Positions 23,170 through 31,522 of a stretch of DNA of 35,745 nucleotides are shown here, piece by piece. Both the position numbers and the translations under genes were made by a program. Position 1 is the stretch's first letter. Each line of letters opens with the position of its first letter. The notes beneath the pieces were generated by a model that was not told where the DNA came from, ran no database searches, and saw nothing but the letters and a program-made list of their open reading frames with translations. The stretch comes from Actinomycetota bacterium (GTDB lineage Bacteria > Actinomycetota > Thermoleophilia > Gaiellales > F1-60-MAGs149). Location of the stretch: assembly GCA_005798855.1 (NCBI GenBank), contig SYIF01000034.1, forward strand, positions 1 through 35,745, written 5' to 3'.

Positions 23170-25317
23170 TCAGTACTCCTGCCGCGCCGCGAGCCGCGCG
23201 AAGTGCCCACCGCTCGCCAGCAGGTCAGCCGGCGCGCCTTCCTCCACGATCTGGCCGCCCGACACGACGAGGATGCGGTCTGCGCGCTCCACCGTGGTGA
23301 GCCGGTGCGCGATCGCGACACGGGTGACCGACTGACCCAGGATCGAGCGCATGACGATGGCCTGGGTCATGTTGTCGAGGGCACTGGTGGCTTCGTCGAG
23401 CAGGATCACACGGGGGTCGCTGGCGAGGGCCCGCGCGATCATGAGCCGCTGGCGCTGCCCGCCGGAGATCGCACCACCCCGGTCGCCGATCGGTACATCG
23501 AGACCGCGTGCGCGCACCTCGGGCTCGAGCCCGGACTCGGCGATGACCTGCCACAGGCGCTCGTCGTCGATCTGGAGCGGACCGCAGATGCACTCTCGGT
23601 ATGTCGTCCCAAACGGCATGGAGGTCTGCAGCACCGTTCCCATCTGCCGGCGAACGGCCGCGACATCGAGGTCGGCGAGGTCCTGTCCGTCGAAGGAGAC
23701 GACCCCGCTCCATGGTGTCTCGAAGCCGAGGATGAGGCGCATCACCGTCGACTTCCCTGATCCCGACGGACCCACAACGGCGACGAATTCCCCCGGCTCG
23801 ATCGTGATGTCGACGCCGTCGAGCAGCGGAGGCTGGTCAGGGTCGTAGCCGAAGACGATGTCGGTGAGCTGGATGCGACCCTGCAGCGGACCTGGCGCAC
23901 GCGTGGGACCCGGCCGCTCGACCGCGGTGGACGTAATGGGCACCACACGCTCCAGCACGGGTCCCAACTCGGCGACCGTATTCAGATTCTGGGCGAACAG
24001 GCCCATGGCGATGGTGAGTTGCGCAACCGCGACGTACGCTCCCATGAAAGCCGACGCGGTGAACGAGCCCTGCCCGGCAACCACCGTAAGAACGAGAATC
24101 ACGTTCATGAAGATCGGCCCGGCAATGAGAACCGGCTCCGACCTTTTGACCCCGACGAGGCGGCGCTCCAATGTGGTCAGCTGGTTCGCAAAGTGCCGGG
24201 CCCATCGAGCCATCGCCCGGGACTCCGCGCCGCTCACGCGAATGGGGACGATCGCGCCGATCATGGCGACGAAACTGCTCTCACTCGCGCTTCGATCCTC
24301 GAGGTACTGCACAAGGTGACCACGTGCACGCGTCTGCAAGAACGAGACAAGCGCCACAGCGATCAAGATGATGAGGCACATCGCAATGCCGAGTACCACG
24401 TCGATCGCGAGCAGGTACCCCAGATTGACGAAGCCGAAGACCGACGTGAGCACCAATGCGAGCACCCCGTCATCGACGGTTTCCCTGGCAGTCTCGACCG
24501 CCAGAGAACGGTTGAGGATCTCGCCGGACTGCATGCGCCTGAGAAACGGAACGGGTAGACGCAGGAGATGCGCCATGATGCCCGGGGCCAGACGTTCATC
24601 GCTCGATTGGCGCAGCCTGATCAGCATCAGATTGCGGGCGACGATGAGCATGGCGCCCCCCCCCGCGCTGCCGAGAGCGAAGGCAACCAGGATGCCGGCC
24701 GCCAGGCCGGAGTTTCCCGAGGGAACGGCGACCCCGAACAGCCCCGACGTGGCAACCGGCAGGAGCAGGCCGATGGTGCCTCCGAGCAGCGAAAGCAGGA
24801 GCACCGTTCTCACCTGGGTCAGCCGCCCGCGCACTGACCACCAGATGAGTGCTCGCCACGATGCCCCGGGCGGCAGCGAACCGGTCACGACGACGGTTTC
24901 CGCAGCATCGTCGGCACCGGGGAAACGCGTGCGTGTGCGGTTGCCACCGGCTACGGCGTCGGCACCCGATCCACTCGGCAAGATCGCCGCTGCCGTCTCA
25001 CCCGCTGTGGTCACCGCCGGTCTTGGCAACGAGTCCCACCAGCGTGCTCCTCGCGGTGGAGGCGCGACCAGCAGACCCGAGGCCGCAGCGATGGCATCCA
25101 TGGGCGGGAGTTGGCGCTCGACGCGAGGATCAGGTGCGCGCACCTCGCCGTCGATGGTGGACAGGGCCACGGAGTAGGCATCGAGCAGAGGTGAAGAGAA
25201 GCGCGGTGCACGCGCCAGATACCCGTCAGGAGTCGCTGCGGCAACCACCGTGTCGACGGCCTCGTCCCACGACGTATCGGGTGTTCGACGGTCTGGAGTT
25301 TTGCGTTCCTCAGCCAT
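23170..25317 (-). CDS. NHLP/NHLM-type bacteriocin-export ABC transporter, ATP-binding/permease subunit
   Basis: A 715-residue ABC half-transporter. Residues 1 to about 160 form a soluble N-terminal region without recognised peptidase residues. A six-helix membrane domain follows (about 165-450). The nucleotide-binding domain has Walker A VGPSGSGKST, signature ISGGQRQRLMIARAL, Walker B VILLDEATSALD and an AHRLTT switch. Domain order fits the second ABC gene of NHLM/NHLP systems, which export nitrile hydratase-like leader peptides. ATG 25317 overlaps the stop of the preceding truncated ABC gene by 8 bases. No precursor peptide or HlyD-type protein is found nearby. Confidence 0.7.
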   Translation of the reverse strand: MAEERKTPDRRTPDTSWDEAVDTVVAAATPDGYLARAPRFSSPLLDAYSVALSTIDGEVRAPDPRVERQLPPMDAIAAASGLLVAPPPRGARWWDSLPRPAVTTAGETAAAILPSGSGADAVAGGNRTRTRFPGADDAAETVVVTGSLPPGASWRALIWWSVRGRLTQVRTVLLLSLLGGTIGLLLPVATSGLFGVAVPSGNSGLAAGILVAFALGSAGGGAMLIVARNLMLIRLRQSSDERLAPGIMAHLLRLPVPFLRRMQSGEILNRSLAVETARETVDDGVLALVLTSVFGFVNLGYLLAIDVVLGIAMCLIILIAVALVSFLQTRARGHLVQYLEDRSASESSFVAMIGAIVPIRVSGAESRAMARWARHFANQLTTLERRLVGVKRSEPVLIAGPIFMNVILVLTVVAGQGSFTASAFMGAYVAVAQLTIAMGLFAQNLNTVAELGPVLERVVPITSTAVERPGPTRAPGPLQGRIQLTDIVFGYDPDQPPLLDGVDITIEPGEFVAVVGPSGSGKSTVMRLILGFETPWSGVVSFDGQDLADLDVAAVRRQMGTVLQTSMPFGTTYRECICGPLQIDDERLWQVIAESGLEPEVRARGLDVPIGDRGGAISGGQRQRLMIARALASDPRVILLDEATSALDNMTQAIVMRSILGQSVTRVAIAHRLTTVERADRILVVSGGQIVEEGAPADLLASGGHFARLAARQEY

Positions 25318-25742
25318 GGACCAACTCCGCAAAGAGGCCCTCGGTCACGAGTTGCGTGAAGGTGCCGCGCTGGACGATGCGTCCTGCATCGACCACGACA
25401 ATCTCGTCGGCGTCGCGAATGGTGCTCAGGCGGTGCGCTACGAGGATGGTGGTCACGCCGCGAGTGCGAAGCCGTGCCTCCACCTCAGCCTCGACGACGG
25501 GATCGAGTGCACTCGTCGCCTCGTCTAGCACGATGATCCGCGGATCACCCGCCAGGGCGCGTGCGATCGACAGACGCTGCAGCTCGCCCCCGCTGAAGCC
25601 GCCATCGGCCGAAGTGACGTGATGAAAGAACGCTCCTGGTCGGCTGAGGATCGTGCCTTCGATACAGGCATCGCGCGCAGCTCGCTCCACTGCATCATCG
25701 GTGATGCCCTCATCCCACAACGTGAGATTCTCACGGATCGTG
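25310..25742 (-). pseudogene. 3' fragment of the partner NHLP-type ABC transporter (C-terminal part of the ATPase)
   Basis: Only about 140 residues remain. They start STIRENLTLWDEGITDDAV and keep the signature FSGGELQRLSIARAL, Walker B RIIVLDEATSALD and AHRLST. Walker A, the whole membrane domain and the N-terminal peptidase domain expected of the first NHLM/NHLP subunit are missing. Homology ends at about 25742, where a sequence resembling an IS end begins (25741-25766). Frame and catalytic residues of the remaining part are intact. It overlaps the next ABC gene by 8 bases, as expected for an originally paired operon. Confidence 0.75.
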
Positions 25743-25766
25743 GAGTTGCCCCGTCTTTGTGGACAC
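25741..25766. repeat. IS-end-like sequence, copy 1
   Basis: This 26-base sequence matches 29412-29437 at 22 positions in the same orientation. It starts TGGAGTTG and ends TGTGGACAC (TGGTGGACAC in copy 2), which resembles IS3-type termini. It lies exactly where the ABC gene stops matching its family. Confidence 0.5.
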
Positions 25767-25912
25767 GGGTTGTTGGTGGTTTGATCATGCTGGCCCGGCC
25801 TCGGCGCCGAGCCGCTAGCGCCGCCGCCTGTGGAGCAATCCGTGGAGCAATCCGGGCAACGAGAGGCGACCTATGACGACCAGCGCCGCGCGGGACGCTA
25901 GGATTCAAGCGA
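25767..25912. other. Non-coding stretch between the broken ABC gene and the tRNA-Ser copy
   Basis: No supported gene. A 12-base unit TGGAGCAATCCG occurs twice in perfect tandem (25831-25842, 25843-25854). TAGGAT at 25899-25904 is a good -10 for the tRNA-Ser copy starting near 25913. The flanking CTAGGATTCA also occurs at 35685-35694 before the second copy. Confidence 0.5.
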
Positions 25913-25956
25913 GGCGGGGTGCCGGAGTGGCCTATCGGATCGGTCTTGAAAACCGC
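25913..25956 (+). pseudogene. Truncated tRNA-Ser(TGA), 5' half (left attachment side)
   Basis: The sequence starts GGCGGGGTGCCGGAGTGGCC and runs through a tRNA-Ser D arm into the anticodon arm CGGT-CTTGAAA-ACCG (anticodon TGA). After 25956 no variable arm, T arm or acceptor 3' strand follows; AT-rich sequence begins instead. The outer anticodon-stem pair is a T-C mismatch. It is the stump left when the element entered the tRNA gene. Confidence 0.75.
25942..25956 (+). other. Candidate attL core
   Basis: GGTCTTGAAAACCGC is identical to the copy at 35728-35742. It spans the anticodon arm, a known crossover location for tyrosine integrases. Confidence 0.65.
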
Positions 25957-25990
25957 TGACGCACCGCATATATAAGCCATTTAGAGGGGA

Positions 25991-26017
25991 TGCGGTCCGA
26001 TTCGCGGTCCGTTTCGC
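25991..26017 (+). repeat. Candidate integrase arm-type sites, left
   Basis: Two GCGGTCCG units lie 13 bases apart (25992 and 26005). The 27-base block matches 35616-35642 with two mismatches in the same orientation. Such paired repeats near the ends, outside the core, fit binding sites for the integrase N-terminal domain. Confidence 0.6.
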
Positions 26018-26090
26018 TACGATTCGGAGGCAAAAAGAAGCCGGAGCGCGGCTGACACCGCCTCCGGCGCGACCGAGAAATAGAGACTCG

Positions 26091-27326
26091 ATGGCACCGA
26101 ATCTTACCGGCATCACGATCCGCCACTCGCGGGACTGCGCGACGGCGAAGGGGCGGAAGCGCTGCGACTGCTCGCCGACGTACCGCGTCCGCATCGAGCA
26201 CAACGGACGCCGCACGTCGGAGACGTTCCCGAGCGTCGCCGCGGCGATTGCCTACCGTGACGAGTCCAAGCGGCGCGCCCGGCGCGGCCTCGACCCGGCG
26301 CCGTCTCGGACGGTTGGCGATGCCCTCGACGACCTCGTGGCCAACCTGGAGTCGGGACGCGCGGTGAATCGCAGCGGCGACCCGTTCAAGCCGAGCGTCG
26401 TCCACGGGTACGTGCAGGCCATCGAGACGAACCTCCGCCCCGCCCTCAGTGGTCGTCTCGTCAAGACGCCCGTCGCCTCGCTGACCCGCAAGGAGATCCA
26501 AGCGCTCGTGGACGAGTTCAAGACGGCTACCCCGCGGCGGCGCGGCGGCCGCGCATTGTCGCCGTCTTCGATTCGGAACCGGCTCATGCCGCTACGGGTC
26601 GCCATTCGCGAGGAGCTGGCGAATCTCTCGATCGACCACGATCCGTTCGCTGGCGTCCGGTTGCCGACCGTCCGTGGTACTCGGGACCGCGTGGCGGCCG
26701 ATCACGAGGCAGCCCGCCTCCTCGCCGTCCTCGACGACCCGGAGCGCGCCTACTTCGCCGTCGCGATGTATGCCGGTCTCCGCCGCAGCGAGGTCAGCGC
26801 GCTGCGATGGGAAGACGTGGACCTTGATGCGCGCCGCGTCCACGTCCGCTCCGCCTACTGCCATCGGACGCACCAGATCACGTTCCCCAAGTCCGCCGCT
26901 GCCGTGCGCTCGGTGCCGACCACCGAAACGCTAGTGGCGATCCTCGACGTGTACCGCGCCCGGCTCGCCGCTGACGAGGGCGCCGAGCGGATCGCGCCGA
27001 CCGAGTACGTCTTCGCCGCCGCGCCCGGCTTGCCACTCGGCGGGGACGCCGTTTCCAAGCGCGCCCGCAAGGTGTGGGCGGCGCGCGACCTGACCCCGAT
27101 CACCCTGCAAGAGTGCCGCCACACATTCGCGAGCCTCACCGCCGCGTCCGGCACCGGGCTGGAAGACCTGTCCGAGTGGATGGGGCACACGAGCCTGAAC
27201 CTCACGTGGAAGACCTACCGGCACCTGTACCCCGAGGCCGCGGAGGCGACCCGCCTCCGGCTGGACGCCTACCTTGCGCCGTCGACAATCGAACTGCGCG
27301 GACTGACTCGCACGATCGAGGACTAG
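26091..27326 (+). CDS. int: Tyrosine recombinase/integrase
   Basis: A 411-residue phage-type integrase. The N-terminal part (1-70, RHSRDCATAKGRKRCDC then FPSVAAAIAYRDE) is an arm-binding-like domain; residues about 75-190 are the SAM-like core-binding domain. The catalytic domain has the first Arg in AGLRRSEVSALRW, a Lys before the middle, QECRHTF with R343, H366 in MGHTSLN, and nucleophile Y376 in KTYRHLYP. The HxxR histidine is Gln340 here. It should catalyse integration at tRNA-Ser, whose att core lies 135 bases upstream. ATG 26091 begins the recognisable domain. Confidence 0.9.
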   Translation: MAPNLTGITIRHSRDCATAKGRKRCDCSPTYRVRIEHNGRRTSETFPSVAAAIAYRDESKRRARRGLDPAPSRTVGDALDDLVANLESGRAVNRSGDPFKPSVVHGYVQAIETNLRPALSGRLVKTPVASLTRKEIQALVDEFKTATPRRRGGRALSPSSIRNRLMPLRVAIREELANLSIDHDPFAGVRLPTVRGTRDRVAADHEAARLLAVLDDPERAYFAVAMYAGLRRSEVSALRWEDVDLDARRVHVRSAYCHRTHQITFPKSAAAVRSVPTTETLVAILDVYRARLAADEGAERIAPTEYVFAAAPGLPLGGDAVSKRARKVWAARDLTPITLQECRHTFASLTAASGTGLEDLSEWMGHTSLNLTWKTYRHLYPEAAEATRLRLDAYLAPSTIELRGLTRTIED

Positions 27327-27351
27327 CCTCACCGGACCGCAATCGCACCGC

Positions 27352-27783
27352 TGTCGCCGGGCGCTGCTCGGCAACCTCGTCGGTATCAACACCGCGATGT
27401 ATAGCGATAGTTCGGGTCAGCGCATGGAAGGCGTCAACTACGCCGTTAGTGCCCAGCGGATCAACGAACTCATTGATGGACTGACTTCAGGAAAGGCTGT
27501 AGGCGAGTTCGGCATGGACTTGTCCCCGGCCTGGGAGAAGGGTACGGATCCGACTGTCGATCCACCTGCGGCTCTCGAGATCCTCGGAGTAGCTTCCGGG
27601 AGCGCCGCCGCTACTGCCGGCATCGAGACAGGCGACTACGTCGTGGGTGTTGACAACGTTGACGTCACCGACCTCGTCGCATACTGCGCTCTCGTCGGCG
27701 ACCGGCAACAACACACGATCAGTACGTACGACGCTGACGTGGAAACGTCACGTGATGACTCGTTGTCGCCCGCTGTTTGGTGA
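27352..27783 (+). pseudogene. 3' fragment of an HtrA/DegP-like (S1C) serine protease with PDZ domain
   Basis: The frame reads GNLVGINTAMYSDSSGQRMEGVNYAVS, the end of an S1C protease domain, then AQRINELIDGL and a PDZ domain (AALEILGVASGSAAATAGIETGDYVVGVDNVDVTD, across about 27565-27700). The catalytic His, Asp and Ser regions are missing. It begins about 25 bases after the integrase stop with no start codon in the right place. It may be expressed from an internal ATG (27397), but it lacks protease activity either way. Confidence 0.65.
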
Positions 27784-27890
27784 GCGTACTGCTCATCTAG
27801 GCCCACACGGCATTCAGATGAGGACTGACTCAGCGTAGGCAGAGGGCAACTGCTACCCGAGAAATTCCGCAACGAGTTTTGGGATCCCGG
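27784..27890. other. Gap between convergent protease fragment and kinase gene
   Basis: About 105 bases without a supported gene or clear terminator hairpin. Confidence 0.4.
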
Positions 27891-29333
27891 TTACGAAGAC
27901 TGCGGTATCAGGAAACCCGGGGTCTTGGCCAAGCCTTGTAGCGTTTTCCCGGATTCCTTGGCGCCCGACGCGTCGTCATAGTTAACACAATGCTCCGCTC
28001 GGAACAATTCGTCCCATGCTTGTTGCCACCCCAATGGACTTCCAGATCCCTCTAACTTGCATTTGCCTAGCGCTTTCTTGGTCCTCAAGATGGAGGCCTC
28101 CGTCGTCCTAAAGACAGGTGACGTGTAGTGTAACCCCGCTCGGATCCGAAGAAGATTGCGAGCGGTATCCAGCAACTGGAATTTAGCTTCCACACAGGCA
28201 GCGGATACCTCCGACTCTTGTGATTCTGTCCCTGTTGCCGTTGCTTGCGCGACAGCACTAGCATCGGTCGAAGATCCTGAACCACCCCCAAACACCAGAT
28301 ACCCACCTACACCTCCGACCGCGAGGACGGCAACGACAAGGCCGAGCACCACAAATTTTGTCTTGCCTGGTTTGGTCGCCACTTCACGCACCGGCGGCGG
28401 CGATATGGGTTCGGCAGCGCGCCCGTCGCCAACGACTGTCCCCGTCGGGCCGACCGGTGATGGTGCAATCACGGTGCCCGTCCGGCTACTCACTTGAGCA
28501 ACGCCCTCGGCTGCGACGATGCCCGCCGCAACAGCCACGAGATCAGCACAAGACGCGAATCGCACGGCTGGATCCTTGGCAAGCGCACGCGTCACAACCT
28601 CGTTCAGTCGCGCATCAGCAACCGCATCACCGGTCACGATCAACGGCGGCGCATCATTGGCATGCGCAAACAACGATTGGATCGTGTCCTCACGCCGAAA
28701 CGGCGGCTCACCAACAACCATCTCATAGAGCACACAGCCAAGCGCGTACTGATCGGCGCGACCATCAACATCACCACCACGGATCTGCTCAGGCGACACA
28801 TAATCGACGGTGCCGACCCACGAACCCGTCTGCGTGGCACGCGTGCCCTGCATCACACGACCAATGCCAAAGTCGACGAGCACCGGGTCAGAGCCGTCAT
28901 CAGGAACGAGAATGTTCGCTGGCTTCACATCTCGATGCACGATGTTCGCCGCATGCGCTGCGTCGAGACCAGCCGCGATCGGCCGCAGCAGAGCGATCGC
29001 CGCGTCGATGCCATACGAACCACGCTCCGCCAGGATTTCTGACAACTCGCGCCCGCGGACGAGCCGCATCGCGAGGAACGGGATGTCGTTCTTCTCGCCG
29101 GCCTGGTAGATCGCGACAACGCTGGGATGCTCAACGCGAGCGGCGGCCTTCGCCTCCTGCGCGAACCGCGCGCGAAACGCCGGATCCTGCGCCAGATGCT
29201 CAGCGACAACCTTGAGCGCAACCTCGCGATCAAGCTTCGGGTCGTACGCGAGGTACACGATGCCCATCGCACCACGCCCGATCTCGCCACGGATCTCGTA
29301 CCCGGCAAACGAACTCCCCGGCGATAGATCCAC
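27891..29333 (-). CDS. Transmembrane Ser/Thr protein kinase (PknB-type catalytic domain)
   Basis: A 480-residue Hanks-type kinase. The glycine loop is G19-R-G-A-M-G-I-V-Y27, the ATP lysine is K41, the catalytic loop is H133-R-D-V-K-P-A-N140, and DFG with SPEQ (APE equivalent) follow. A Pro-rich juxtamembrane linker precedes one TM helix (FVVLGLVVAVLAVGGVGGYLVF). The extracellular tail of about 120 residues contains three cysteines and no PASTA repeats, so the sensed signal is unknown. The start is GTG 29333 with GGGGGAG seven bases upstream; the frame is open to 29405. It is convergent with the protease fragment. Confidence 0.85.
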   Translation of the reverse strand: MDLSPGSSFAGYEIRGEIGRGAMGIVYLAYDPKLDREVALKVVAEHLAQDPAFRARFAQEAKAAARVEHPSVVAIYQAGEKNDIPFLAMRLVRGRELSEILAERGSYGIDAAIALLRPIAAGLDAAHAANIVHRDVKPANILVPDDGSDPVLVDFGIGRVMQGTRATQTGSWVGTVDYVSPEQIRGGDVDGRADQYALGCVLYEMVVGEPPFRREDTIQSLFAHANDAPPLIVTGDAVADARLNEVVTRALAKDPAVRFASCADLVAVAAGIVAAEGVAQVSSRTGTVIAPSPVGPTGTVVGDGRAAEPISPPPVREVATKPGKTKFVVLGLVVAVLAVGGVGGYLVFGGGSGSSTDASAVAQATATGTESQESEVSAACVEAKFQLLDTARNLLRIRAGLHYTSPVFRTTEASILRTKKALGKCKLEGSGSPLGWQQAWDELFRAEHCVNYDDASGAKESGKTLQGLAKTPGFLIPQSS

Positions 29334-29411
29334 GAGACGACTCCCCCTACGCAACGACTCAGTGAGCGCAGCGTACCTAACATGACGGCATACGCCGAAT
29401 GTCATGTTGGA

Positions 29412-29530
29412 TGGAGTTGTCCCGGTTTGGTGGACACCTCACTTGGGCGCGATGATGCGCTTGGAGAGGAGTGGGGTGTTGGTGATCTTCTCCGACCTTC
29501 CCGAAGCGATCCGCGGACTGATCCGGTGAT
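29412..29530 (-). mobile_element. IS-end relic, copy 2, with possible transposase tail
   Basis: Bases 29412-29437 repeat the 26-base IS-end-like sequence of 25741-25766 with four mismatches. Immediately inside it, on the minus strand, a basic reading frame ends SKRIIAPK then stop (29439-29441). This is the position expected for a transposase C-terminus. The remaining part of any transposase is absent or unrecognisable. Family assignment (IS3-like) is tentative. Confidence 0.4.
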
Positions 29531-29747
29531 CCTTCCTTAGAGCGCGGGATCAACGGATCACGAGGCAATACGACCCTCCCGGCACTCTCCGAAGGGTGGG
29601 TCTGAACTGAAGCAAGTTTCGGCTTGCGACCCCGGCCCCGCGTGTCTCTGATGAAAACAGCGCGCCGACCCGTATTCCCCCACGACGGGGTGGGTTGCCC
29701 ACGCAGCGAACCCGCGAACCGGCCTGAGCGCGTGCGATCCTGTACCC
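29531..29747. other. Region without a recognised gene
   Basis: About 215 bases between the IS relic and the terminase-like gene. No convincing frame, hairpin or repeat was recognised here. Confidence 0.4.
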
Positions 29748-30107
29748 GTGGAACCCGATCCGACCCTATCGCCTGCAGCTGCGACGGCGTGGCGGCTCGC
29801 CGTCGAGCAGCTGGGCGACGACGCGCCTGTGTTCGCCGACGCGATCCGGCGCTACGCGTGCGCGGTCGACGTTGCCGATCGGATGCGTACCGATTGGCTC
29901 GACCGGGGCGCGCCGACGTTCGCCGAACATACGAACGGGGCCCTGTACGAACACCCGCTTGTGAAGTCGATCCGGGGTGCGGAGCGCGAATCGGCGACGT
30001 TCGCGAGGGCCCTGCAGATCACGCCCGCGTCGGAGAGCTGGCAGGACCGGCACACGCGACACGCTCGACGCGCTGACCCGCCTACCCCGCGGAGTGGTGC
30101 GGCCTAG
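29748..30107 (+). CDS. P27-type phage terminase small subunit-like protein
   Basis: A 119-residue protein. The helical pattern FADAIRRYACAVDVADRMRTDWLDRGAPTF followed by LYEHPLVKSIRGAERESATFARALQITPAS matches the P27-like small terminase family. In phages this subunit recognises DNA for packaging and is followed by the large terminase; here a convergent Sel1 gene follows instead. No capsid or portal gene is present. It is probably a prophage leftover, or reused by the element. GTG 29748 is the probable start. Confidence 0.6.
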   Translation: MEPDPTLSPAAATAWRLAVEQLGDDAPVFADAIRRYACAVDVADRMRTDWLDRGAPTFAEHTNGALYEHPLVKSIRGAERESATFARALQITPASESWQDRHTRHARRADPPTPRSGAA

Positions 30108-30137
30108 CTCGCTTCGGAATCGGTGTGATTAGACGAT

Positions 30138-31496
30138 TCAGGCATCGTCCAGTTCTTCGAGTACAACCTTCGCCTCCTCATCACCAGCATCTGCAGCCTT
30201 CTCGTACCAGACTCGCGCTGTCTCTACGTCACCGGCTTCGTCGGCGAGTCGGCCGACGTTGAACATAGCGTCGGCGCGGCCGGCGCCCGCGGCCTCCTCG
30301 TACTTGGCTCGGGCCGCCTCAACGTCGCCCGCGCCTTCAGATTCCAACCCGAGCAGGATCATCCCAGTGAGGTCCCCAGCATCGACGGCCTTCTCCCACC
30401 AAATGAGTGCCGCCTCAATGTCACCCTCTTCCTTAATCATGAGACCGAGATTGATCATTGCGTCCGTGTCGCCCGCTTCGGCGGCTTTCTCGTACCAGTC
30501 GTGAGCCACCGCAGTCTCCCCTGAATCTTGAGCATGTAGCCCGACGTAGAACATCGCGTCTGAGTCACCAGCCTCTGCGGCCTTCTCGTACCACGCGTGT
30601 GCCGCCGCGTCGTTGCCAGCATCGCGTTCAAGGGTTCCTAGGCGCTCCATCGAGTAGGCGCTACCCAGTTGAGCGGCCTTCTCGTGCCAAGCGCGAGCGG
30701 CGATTAAGTCGCCCTCGTCGCCACTGATATCCCCGAGCAATTGGAGCGCACCAACATCTGCTTGTACCGAAGCACGCGTAGCCCATCGCTTCGCTTCAAT
30801 CAGATCACCGCTTGCATATACGAGCTCGGCGATCTGAACCATGACCCACGAGTTTCCCGCATCGGCCAGGGGCTCCCACCACTGACGAGCAGCGTCAACG
30901 TCGCCGCGTTCCGCAGCCAGAACGCCAAGTTGATTTGCAGCCATGCCGTTGCCCCTCGCTGCTGCTTTCTCGAACAATTGGCGCGCCTCCGCAGCGTTAC
31001 CCTCATCCGCTTCGATCGCTCCAAGTCGGTACATCGCATCCGAGGTACCGAAGTCAGACGCCAGTGCGTAGAACCGACGCGCCATCTCACGGTCCCCCTC
31101 ACCCTCAACCCGCTCGCCCAGGCGAAACAATGCCCACCCGGCCGACTCTGGATCAAGCGCGCCCAATCGCATGAACCACGAACGCGCCTCGTCGATGTTG
31201 TCGCGACTTTCGGCCTCTTGTCCGAGGCGACTAAGCGCGTCGGTGTTGCCGAGATCAGCGGCCTTCCTCCACCAGGAATGAGCGTTCTCTACATCACCTT
31301 CGTCACTGGCCGCCCCCAAGAGCGCCTCCGCGAGTTCAACCATCGCATCTGAGTCGCCAAGTTCGGCAGCCTTCTCAAACCACTCAATCTCTGTGTCGAA
31401 ATCCCCCTCTTCTTCAGCTGAACGACCGAGGTCCAGCATCGCGTCCGCGTCACCGCCAACTGCCCGAGCCTCTAAGTCGCTCCGATCGTCACTCAC
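30138..31496 (-). CDS. Sel1-like/TPR repeat protein
   Basis: A 452-residue cytosolic protein composed almost entirely of about twelve 36-residue helical repeats. Repeat consensus is roughly WYEKAAEAGDSDAM..LG....E.GD...A. No signal peptide, membrane helix or catalytic domain is visible. Sel1 repeats mediate protein-protein contacts. The highly acidic, regular solenoid suggests a scaffold or adaptor. GTG 31496 lies 26 bases after the stop of the upstream membrane-protein gene, so the two form an operon. Its partner is unknown. Confidence 0.8.
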   Translation of the reverse strand: MSDDRSDLEARAVGGDADAMLDLGRSAEEEGDFDTEIEWFEKAAELGDSDAMVELAEALLGAASDEGDVENAHSWWRKAADLGNTDALSRLGQEAESRDNIDEARSWFMRLGALDPESAGWALFRLGERVEGEGDREMARRFYALASDFGTSDAMYRLGAIEADEGNAAEARQLFEKAAARGNGMAANQLGVLAAERGDVDAARQWWEPLADAGNSWVMVQIAELVYASGDLIEAKRWATRASVQADVGALQLLGDISGDEGDLIAARAWHEKAAQLGSAYSMERLGTLERDAGNDAAAHAWYEKAAEAGDSDAMFYVGLHAQDSGETAVAHDWYEKAAEAGDTDAMINLGLMIKEEGDIEAALIWWEKAVDAGDLTGMILLGLESEGAGDVEAARAKYEEAAGAGRADAMFNVGRLADEAGDVETARVWYEKAADAGDEEAKVVLEELDDA

Positions 31497-31522
31497 GCCG
31501 ATTCAGCCTCCGCCGACAAGGG

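Noticed and set aside
23110-23760. Plus-strand frame opposite the ABC transporter end
   Set aside because: Antisense to the ATPase domain, with no recognisable product. I also looked here for an NHLP-type precursor peptide and found none.
25831-25854. Two perfect tandem copies of a 12-base unit
   Set aside because: Only two units, no spacers and no further copies nearby, so not a CRISPR or a functional repeat array.
28358-29215. 285-residue plus-strand frame opposite the kinase
   Set aside because: Low-complexity His/Arg/Gln composition, antisense to well-conserved kinase motifs.
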